Shown here in pieces: positions 1 through 9,500 of a stretch of DNA of 64,000 nucleotides. Numbering within the stretch: the stretch's first letter is position 1; the number at the start of each line of letters is the position of its first letter. The notes beneath the pieces are model-generated. The model saw only the letters and a list, made by a program, of their open reading frames with translations. It had not been told where the DNA came from and did no database searches. Location: NCBI GenBank assembly GCA_003194525.1, contig NBIV01000216.1, positions 1 to 64,000 of the forward strand, in the 5' to 3' direction. Origin of the DNA: Gracilariopsis chorda. Its lineage: Eukaryota > Rhodophyta > Florideophyceae > Gracilariales > Gracilariaceae. A program made the position numbers and the translations under genes.

Positions 1-249
1 GGGAAGGGAAGGAGGAAGAGGAGGAACGGTGCTTGGAGGTTTTACGAGCGGGGTAGGAGGAGGAGGGGTGGGATGAGGAACGGAGGGGAGGGGAGGGCGG
101 ATCTCGTGTTGAGGCGGTGGGGGTGGAGAGATGGGCGACGGGGTGGCGTGGTAGGGGATGGAGGAGGTATCTGAGGAGATGGAGTGGGTGTCTGAGGAGG
201 GTTGGGGACGTCGGGGGCGGAGCCAGGAGAGAGCGGAGGCGGAACGCAT
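1..249 (-). CDS. N-terminus of an unidentified Pro/Ser-rich protein (partial, runs off left edge)
   Basis: Reading the minus strand from an ATG at 249-247 gives 83 codons without a stop up to the window edge. The peptide begins MRSASALSWL and becomes rich in Ser, Thr and Pro, with stretches such as SSDTHSISSDTSSIP and PPPPPQHE. The codons keep a mixed composition rather than a simple repeat. The sense strand just upstream is strongly C-rich (252-320), as upstream of several better supported genes here, which favours this frame and start. No domain is visible because the body of the protein lies outside the window. A non-coding C-rich leader remains possible. Confidence 0.4.
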   Translation of the reverse strand, partial: MRSASALSWLRPRRPQPSSDTHSISSDTSSIPYHATPSPISPPPPPQHEIRPPLPSVPHPTPPPPTPLVKPPSTVPPLPPSLP

Positions 250-1716
250 CACGGGGTGGGGGGCAATGGTGGGAATGGGAGGAAGGCGATGAGGGCGGGG
301 GGGTGGGGGGAGTTTTGAGTTGAGACGTAGGTGGGGGAGAGGCGGGCTATGATAGGGGGGAAGTGCGAAACGAAGGGCAGGGCGGTGGTGCGGCGGGGAG
401 CTGTGGCAGCACGCTTGTATGTATGTACCCTTCGGTATGACAGTGTGCGCGGTTGGTTGGCTGGCGGCGGTGCAGCGGCGCAGGCGCAATGCGCACGTGT
501 ATGGCCCGCGCGTTGACAGCTCAATCGGCGCTGCGAAACGGAAGGGGGGCCTGGGCGATATATTGACGCCACCGGTGACGTGCCGCGCGGCACTACTGGC
601 GCGCTGATGTGGCGCGCGCTGTGTGGATTGGCAGCGCGCGCAACGAGCGAAGAGCTGCGCTGCCGTGCACGTAAAGGCACTTGCACTGTCACTGGTGTCG
701 TCGGCGTTCACCGGTGCTGTGCGCCACGCCCGAATTTGGGACGTCTGTCTTCTCCTGCCGCCTCCGCTGCGCCGCCTTACGTGGCGCTGCGATCAGTGCT
801 GCCCCCGCTGCTCATGTCTGTCTGCAACTCACCCAGTGGCATCCCATCTTACTTCTCTCTCTTCCGCCGAAGCATACATCTCGCACTAAGTTACCGTTCT
901 CCGTCTTGAGATTGAGCGCTAGCCTTTAAGGGCGCTATCCCCGACGGTCTATCAAGCTTAAGGATTCCCCCCCATACCTTCTGCGCTCGCTGCCACATCT
1001 CTGTCACATGGTCCCATATACGCTTAAATCAAATCCACACAGCTCACTCCTGCTCATCCCTCTCGAGTCTCTTCCGCATCCACAGTCCACAGGCCACACC
1101 CCGCGCCCGGTTCTCAGTCTCCATTCGCCGCCCGAGAGGAGCACTCCGCCCCATTCGCCACTCACGCGACCCTCACACACTATCTACTTCGTCACCACTC
1201 CCACAGTCACCACCTGTGCTTTGCAACTGTCCCTCTCCCATGTCGCTCTCTAACTTATCCGCCTCCAACATATCCATCACCCTCTTCCATCCGTTATCGC
1301 GTGTTTTCCACCATTTAAACCCACTTTCTCCATTCTTTTCTAAGCTTAACCCTTACCACTTCTAGCACTCTTCACAAGCTCATCCCAACTCAACAACCAA
1401 ACCTTACAGGAAATGCCCCACATACATGTTTACAACAGCCGTCATTGCTGATGTAAACACCTTTTCTCATCAACTTGTCAATTCAAACTGCCGTCACCTC
1501 AACGTAAACGTTTAGCTTCGCGTGCAAACAACGCCTCCAAATACACACTCTTAATCACAACCCCCCCTCCGAACCCCCATTCTAGTGCTCTCCATGCCTC
1601 AATCACTCCCACCATTACGCTCTTTATACCGCTTCACACGCACACACATCCTTCGCATTCGCCCGCCGTCATGCCTCTTCCCTCTCTTCTCCCGCCCTTC
1701 ATCGCGCCACAAAACC
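250..1716. promoter_or_regulatory. Divergent intergenic region between partial gene and GT47 gene
   Basis: No gene is supported here. The first ~70 bases are G-runs on the plus strand, i.e. C-runs on the sense strand of the left-hand gene. An inverted CCAAT box (ATTGG) sits at 627-631 inside GCGCGC-rich sequence. From about 1000 to 1716 the plus strand is pyrimidine-rich with many CCC, CTC and CAC triplets and looks like a promoter and long 5' leader for the GT47 gene. Short open frames here have low-complexity translations. Confidence 0.5.
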
Positions 1717-3332
1717 ATGCGGTCCGTCATCCCCCGTACACCGTTCTTGCTCCTTCTTTTTATCTTTTGCTGCGCGCTACACTTCCTTCTCACGCGTAGC
1801 CTCCCCCTGTCTCGTAACCTCTCCCTGTCTCAAACCATCTCCTCACCCACCCTTACAGACAAGCTTGAACAATGGCTCCGACCCAGCTTTGCGCAATCAA
1901 ATCTTCGAATATACGTCTACGACATCCCCTCCGAATATAATGCCGACCTCGTTAAACGTAGCATCGAACGTCCAGGTCTCATTCGAGACCCCCGTTGCGA
2001 CACAAACTTCTACTCCAGTGAATATCACTTCCATCATTTCCTCCTAAACAGCCCGGTACGCACTCACGATCCGGAACAGGCTCACTTTTTTTACGTTCCG
2101 ATATACACAACCTGCGACCTAATGAAACAACCGAAAGAGTTTGATCGCGTAGCATCCAACTTTCAAAACGCCATGCACTGGGTTACAACCCGCTTTCAGT
2201 ACTGGAATCGCTCCGAAGGCCGCGATCATGTTTATCTGTTTGCTCAAGGCAATTCAGCTCGGCTGGCTGGCGACTGGCAAAAGTTCAGTAATGGCATCTT
2301 CATGGTTCATAATGGCGAGTTTACGGCACCGGAGTACACGCCCCACAAAGATTTCACCATTCCACCTGAACTGCGCCATTACCTTCAACCCTACTGGCGA
2401 GACATACAGGGCACAAAGAAGGACCCACCCAAAAAGTATCTCGCTCACTTTGGTGGTCAGGTAAGTTTTCCATCCTTACCTCCCGTATCTCTTTCGTGTG
2501 CTGTTTCGTATCTTGGGCGTGTGAACTTGTGATCGGCATCTTGTCACAAACAAGCGTGCTAGCCACCATTCATACCCTCTCTCAACGCATCATTTCATAC
2601 ATCATTCCACATCTCTTGCGCATCATTTGACATTATAATGTGCTTGTTTGAAACGTCCTACTAACCACAACTTGTATTTCATTCGTTTCACAAAACTGCG
2701 GAAACGAACATCTTATGCGCTTACAGGTGGTAAAGCAGTCGGTCAGTGATCACAGGGGAAGGAACTACTCCGGTGGCGTTCGACAGTTTATCAGCGCCAA
2801 GTTCTCCAAGCATCCAGATTACAGGATAACGGGCATCAGATCCTCAAAATATCTCGACGACATGATGGCAAGCCGCTTTTGCTTGGCCCCGGAAGGTAGG
2901 TGAACATATACAAAGCCCTCCTCCCATACGGAAGAGCAAAACTGCCTTACTAACAAACTCTTCGTCTCCTCAACATGGACAATGAATACAGGATGGCATC
3001 CGTGGAGCCCAAGGCCTTACTATGGCGTTCTCATGGGGTGTATTCCGGTCATTATTTCAGAAGTCCAGGAGTTGGCCTTCGAGGATCTTATCGATTGGGA
3101 TTCTTTTGTAGTATGGGTACGTCCGCCCGATGTTAGAAACCTCGACTCCATTCTGCGTTCCTTCTCGGAGGCGGAAATTAAACGAAGAAGAAACGCTATG
3201 AAAGAGGTCTGGAGATTGATGTGGTACACCGAAAATGGTCTGGCAAACCAAGCGATTTTGCAAGAGCTCTACACGCGAAGATATGCCAGTCCACCGAAAC
3301 GACATTTCAGCACAATTAGAGACTCTGCATAA
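1717..3332 (+). CDS. GT47 exostosin-family glycosyltransferase, 3 exons
   Basis: Probable Golgi type II membrane glycosyltransferase of the exostosin family (GT47), which transfers sugars during polysaccharide or proteoglycan synthesis. Exons are 1717-2460, 2727-2895 and 2992-3332; introns begin GTAAGT and GTAGGT, and the frames join exactly to give 417 residues. The N-terminus is a short basic tail plus one hydrophobic anchor (FLLLLFIFCCALHFLL). The lumenal part starts with LRIYVYDIPSEYN. It carries the family blocks AHFFYVPIYTTC, a conserved FCLAPEGWHPWSPR spanning exons 2 and 3, and GCIPVIISE, the usual nucleotide-sugar binding region. The ATG at 1717 was chosen because it precedes the anchor directly; an in-frame ATG at 1594 would add 41 residues coded by leader-like pyrimidine-rich sequence. 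The acceptor sugar cannot be deduced. It ends 177 bp from the convergent Sec16 gene. Confidence 0.85.
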
Positions 3333-3509
3333 TGTACGGAGTTAGTCTGTGCTCTGTTTAACTGAGTTAAAAACTTCTACTTGTTGCACACAAATCATTG
3401 AGGGTAGTAGTGCGAAGACTGTGTATGGCAGACTAGCATTTCAAAACTGAACCTGCTTGTAGTTAGGTGTTTTACGCATACCTATCTCGTTCCACTGTAC
3501 AACAAAATA

Positions 3510-6500
3510 TCATGCCATCATGCGAGGCTGTCGGCCTGTCGAGAACCTGCCAGAGGGGTGGGCTGGAGGTTTCAAAGATTGAACGTGACCAGTGGGTTGA
3601 TTAGAAGCCAGACCATTATGAGACGAAGACGTATCCGAGAGTGAAGTAGTCAACTGATCACTAGTCTCGACAACACTGGTTGTTGAACTCGCTCCCTGTG
3701 CCATGTTTGAATCACCGGTGCTGGTCGACGGGATTGGAGTTGGTGTAAAAATATTGTATCCACCGCCTGTCGCTGCGGTTATGCCGCCGTAGGCGGGAAC
3801 CGCTGGCCGGGCTGGCGTTGGCAAAGCGGGCGTAGACATTGACGGCTTGCTCTTGTTGAATGTATCAACATATGCCCTCCTACCAGGACGCCCAACTCGT
3901 CTGTACTTGTTGCTGTCGTGGTTGTTAGTGCCCGATGATGAGATTTTAGATGATGAACCTGCGGAATACGGGACGGGGGCACTTGCAGCGGAAGCAACCG
4001 ACGCTGCGCTTCCATCGTCCCCTCCAAAACTGTTGTCCAAAGAACCCGGACCTGAAAATGGAGGCTTAAGTGAGGCGGGTGCCTGGGTGTGTTCAGTATA
4101 TGGGTAATTGAAACCGTTTGAACCAAGTGCGTCTTGGGCACTTTGAGAGCGAAGAAGTGTAGGTACATTGTGAGCACTTTGCTCGGTGCTGGGGAGAGGG
4201 TCGTAACTTAAGCTTGCCTGCACACGATTTCCTTCGCCGCCGAACATGTCATCCTCATCAGGGGGTGGTGGTGGAACATCTTCTTCTTCGGTAGGTTCCT
4301 CTCCTTCTATTACCCATCTGCCCCTTTTCTTGTCAAATACGAACTTGTTTTCTTCTCCCATGTGAGCTCTGGGAGGGCCACCAAACGTGGCGGTCAACTT
4401 CTCCTTCAGACGCTCCCGCCATCCTTTCTTCTGCGTTGGCTTGTCTGTTGTAGCTGACGTATCGGTTACGTTCGAAGCTCGGGCTGGCTTCTTAGGGTGA
4501 AGGGGTGGCTTCTTTTCCGACGTCTGAGACTGCAGTGTCATATCTGATGCTGATCTGCGGTGAACAATTGCATCATTGTTCTCTTCTCTGGTAGCCTTTT
4601 GCAGCGGAACTCCATTCAATACAGCATGGCCCGATTTTCCTACGACAGCAAGAGGAACGCTCTTTTCGCTTCCAGATTCTTGAGACCCTGAATGTGGCAT
4701 TCCTCCGTTCTTAGGAACCGTCAACGCTGGAGTACTGTTGAAGAATGCGCTGGGAATAGCACCGACTGATGACGACCGCATATGGTTTGGTGCGAGCCCT
4801 TGCATGTTAGTCATCAAGCCAGAACCACCATCCAGCCCAATTGGTGCAGGATGTTGAGCCATAGATGGAGGAACACGTGAGGGAGGTGGGGGTGACAAGT
4901 CATAGTCCGCTGGGGCAATAAGACCAACTGTCTTCGAAACAAACTGATCCCATTTTTCTTTGCCACTCTTCTCAATCTTTGTTGCTTGAGTATTGGTGTT
5001 TGAGTTCTGGTTGATGAAGCCAGCAGGCTGAAGGGAATTGTATCCTGCACCCCACTGGGAATCAACAGAGAGATGAGGAGGGTGATTGAAAGGCATGGAA
5101 ACAGAAACTCCAGTGTTTCGCTCTTCATACGGCATAGCGGTTGTCGTAGCGAAGGACGCTGTGCTTGGAAGGTGATCCTGGCTTCTATCTGCTGAAGTGC
5201 TTGGTATCGAATGACGCTCTTTTGACGCCCGAGAGAAAACAGAAGAAAGCGATTTTCCTAATGCAGTTAGTTTTGTTAAGTTTCCAACCTCTTCTCGCAA
5301 ACCAAGATGAGCCCGCAGTCTTTGATCAAATGACTCTAAAGACGAAAGAAACGGAGCCGTAAACTGCGCTGCAATGGCGCTATTCCGAGACTCAAAAATA
5401 ACTCGAACTTGTTTGGAGATTGAATCACAGTGTGCCAACGCAATATCCGGATGACCTACAGAGGCAATCTCTTGTGCCAATAACAGACGGAATGGCAACA
5501 GATGTGGAAATGCAGCCCCACTTCTAGCATTCATCGCTGCCTCGTAGACAACAGATTGTAGAATTGAGCCAGGTGATCCTAGGGAGCGCGGTCGTCCAGG
5601 TGGAGTGCTTGGATTCGCACCTAAGAGGCAGATTCCTTTCGGATCAAGGCGGCCCAAACGACCAGATAGCAGGTAACAAACATGTGCCCCCACCATATCT
5701 GCATGTTGTGTGAGTAGGGCATCACCCACCTGCTCTATAAGGTGCAAAAACCGCGTTTCCCTCGCCTTGCTTGTCGTGACTGATGCACCGCTAGTTAGCA
5801 GAATCCCAACATTCTTCCTCCACTCGTCTAATCCAGCTGGCGAAGTTATTCTCCTTGTGATCTCTGCGTCGTTTTCGGCTAGCGAAAAGCAAAGCGTTTG
5901 CAAAGCGGATCCTTCTTGAAGAATGTTCTTCGCATAATCACAAAGAATAGAAGTGTAAAGCTTCGTGTCGACCATTCCTGACAGAATTAAAGCTAGTGAC
6001 CACATTCCAGATTTCTTGGCAAAGTTCACCGCTTCGACACCTTTCCCTTCAGTTAGCAACCTTTCCACCTCGGTAGCCACTCCTCGTGTCTCATCGGCTG
6101 ACTGTCCAGTATGAGATGGCAACAGGTCCTTTGCTTGTCCTTTTAATGGAGCTGACTGCAGGTCGTTCCTGCCGAAGAGTGGAACTGATGTTGGACCGCA
6201 AACAGCGTGGCCTGCCTCTTTTCTCCAATCTTCACCTTCCGTTCGGCAAAGCAAAGCCAAGGTTCGCCAAAGAGCAGCACGTCCCTCAGCAGCTGGACCT
6301 TCCAGGCCGGCGGATAATTGTGAAAGCTTGTCGCACATCTTTGCGTATGGTTCAAGGTCTGATGTCTTGAGAGGATAGGAAAGAGGATGAACTGCCTCAG
6401 AAGCTGCAATCCAATCGTCGTCGGCGCCATCCCTCCCAAGAGGGCTCATGTCATATAGCTGAACAGTATGGCCTGAGCTCTGAGCATCGGATGATGAAAT

Positions 6501-9500
6501 CAGTTCTGTTTGATGTTGCTGTCTTGGAAAGACTGCTACCATTGATCCAGCAAAGCCCCAGGTCACAATCGGTCGAGGCCCGGGGTGAATCATATCCCCA
6601 GACGGACTTGTGTCCATAATAGAGAAAGGGTACGAGAAGAATGTAGCGTCTAGGTAAGTGCTGTCGTGTTGCGTGTCCGCAGGCGTTCCCGCAGCTGCTT
6701 CCGGGGCATCCGTATAGTACTCTCCGTAGGCGTATCCGGGAAGTTCAGAAGTATACTGTGGATAGGTTTCCGTCGCGGATATACTCGGATGACTCGGTGA
6801 CGCTGCCAGATTCGGCATTGTGTCATCGGGTTCTAGACGACTGTGCTCAGGATGAACTTCAGGGATGTTCACATTCTGGGTAGCCGAAACAGATTTGTCT
6901 GTGGTTTTCTTACTTCCCTCTTCAGCCGTACCAGCTCGAACTGACTGCACATTGGAGACGGTTTCTGCGTTTGTGTGAGGGGGTGCTTCGAACGGAGAGA
7001 AACCTGATGGGTTGTACGAGTCAAAAGCGGCTTGAGGTAAAGATGACTGCGGGACTGAAACCGGCCCATTGCTGCCAAAGCACGGATCCATTGGGGCATT
7101 TTCGAAGACTTCCGTCATATGGCCTTGCGCACTCACAGGATTTGGAGCATATGGGTTCACGGAATTTGTCAAGGTTTCGGAATCTGTAACATGCGTTCCC
7201 TCGATTGCCTGGGAGTAACTGTATCCCTCTTGTGCTGGTATGCTTCCTTGGTGATTGTATGTGCTGCTCTGGTAGGCTTGGTATGGATATGACTCTTTAG
7301 CGGGCATATCACCATCTTGATTCTTCGCAAAGGCGTATGGATAAGGCACTGGGCTAGGATTTTCAATAGAGCCCGTCGCGGAGTCTGAGATTGAGTGGTC
7401 CTCAGGTCCCGAGGCCTCCGGACTGGGGTGGCTATGTGCAGTGTTCGCCGTAATATAAGTCTGTTTGGGAGCATATGCTCGCAGGTCAATGTCATATGCG
7501 CCGGCGGGTTCATGAGCCCGAGGAATTGAAGCCTGAGAACTTTGGGGGTTGTGGTCATGATCGTTGTCGTTGTGAGAATCAAGTGGACGATCGGTAAAAG
7601 GATACTGCGGGGTTGGAGATTCTTTTCTTTCACCCCACGTACTCGTTTCTGTCGAGCTTATCACTCGATTCGGCGCGTATGGTTTCTTCTCGTCACCAGG
7701 TTCAGTCGTTGGTGCTAAGAAGGAATCCAGATGTGTTTCTCTGTTATCCCCACCAGCACTTTCCAATACCTTATTATCAAAGGAGCTACTTTCGATTCCA
7801 AGGGAGGCCTGCGTTTGCAAAGGTTCCTGACGTGGTCCTATGCCCGTATGAAATTCTGGCTGCGCATTGGAGATATTCGGATTTGTGGACAGAAGCCGTT
7901 CTTGGTGCGGTGCATGAATCATGAATTCATTTTCTAACATGTTTGGATGACCTTGATTGTTCACTACACTCGTTGCGTCTTGTATTTCACCGCCATGCGA
8001 AGAAAAAACTACTTCAGCAGAGGAAGTTGCCCTGTTGCTCAAGTCTTTGCTTCCACCGTCTGTTGGTACCGGTTCCTTTTCTATACGGCTTCCTACGCTT
8101 GGGTCAGGACATAGAGATGAGTCATGCGGACCTTCGCCACCTGACTTGCTATGGGCAATACCTATTTCTCTGACATCTTCTCCTTCAACGTTCGCATGAT
8201 CTAATGAAGGAAGGTAGGATGGGGTTTCAGATTCGGTAGATTTCTTGTCTGAAGCGTACTCAACGGGATTTAAGCTTTCCATGCCGGCTGGAGTTAATGG
8301 CTTGTAACTTTCATTCTGAATGGCTTTGCCATTGATGGCTACAGGAGTCGGCTCGCTTGCTCGGTCCAGATGTGCAGTATGAGTGAATGTCCCTGGCAAC
8401 CCGTCATCCATTCTTGGTTTCGACTCTTCTGGTTCGTTAAATGAGTAATCGTCGAAAGGCTCGCCGGCGTTAGTGTCCATTCTCTCAGATCTCGGTTTCT
8501 TCATGTTATTCTTGGCCTCTGTCTGAAACCATAACGCATCTGGGCGTGGATCTTCTGTCTGCGAAATTTCGAGATCGAAACCATCCAGGAAAGGCTGTTC
8601 GGTTTGAACAACATCTCCAGTGGGTGCAAATGGATCATACCCGGGAAAATCAGATTCCTGTTTGAAGGCAAATCTTCCCTTACTTCGGTCCTCTTCTGCG
8701 TCACGAACGGGTTCAGTACTCTGCGAAACCGGAATGGATGGTGCTACGGGTGCGCTTGTCGAATCTTTGATCTCCGACGCATTACCATCGTTCAGCTTTT
8801 GAGTCCAATAAGAACTCGCATACGCTGCCTGTGTTGATATATGCGTATCTTCATCTTCGCGCTTGACTTCCGGAGTTACAAACGTCTCAGCGACCATTGT
8901 TAAATCTTGATTCATATTCTCAGTTTGAGGGGCAGTCGTTGTCTTACGCGGCACGAAGTCTCTAGAACGCACGTCCATATTTTCAAACGGCGTTCTATGC
9001 GGAGACCCAGCAGTATGCGGGTCTTTGGGTACCACTGGATGCACCGGCTCTCGCGAAACTGGCTGAAGAACGTCTTTCATCGTTTTAGACGGGTTCGGTT
9101 GCGATAAATGTGCAATTTCTGAGCTGTCTTCCCATCCTCCCCATGAACCAAAACCAGGACTTGCAGCATTTGTTTGGACGAACGAATGCATTACCGCGTC
9201 CTTAGGTGGGACTGCTAACGAAAAGACATCGCCTTCTTGAACACTCACCTTATCGTGTTCCTGTTGGACATCTTGTTCGTTCCTCTCACCTAATTTGGTA
9301 AGTACTTCTGTAGATAACTCTTCTCTTGTCTCATTGCCAAGCTCGTTATGGCGAAGCTGGGTAGAGCGATCCTCCCTTCTAGGAATTGACGATGCCGAAT
9401 CGATACTTGGGTATACGGTTGCTCCAAGATCTGATGCTTCCCGATTCTCGTCTTTCCGGACCATATGCGCATGAGGTTGAGCACTTTCAGCATCGGGTAC

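Noticed and set aside
249-692. 147-codon minus-strand frame near the left edge
   Set aside because: Low-complexity Arg/Pro/Ser translation; the frame starting at 249 and running off the edge is a better candidate.
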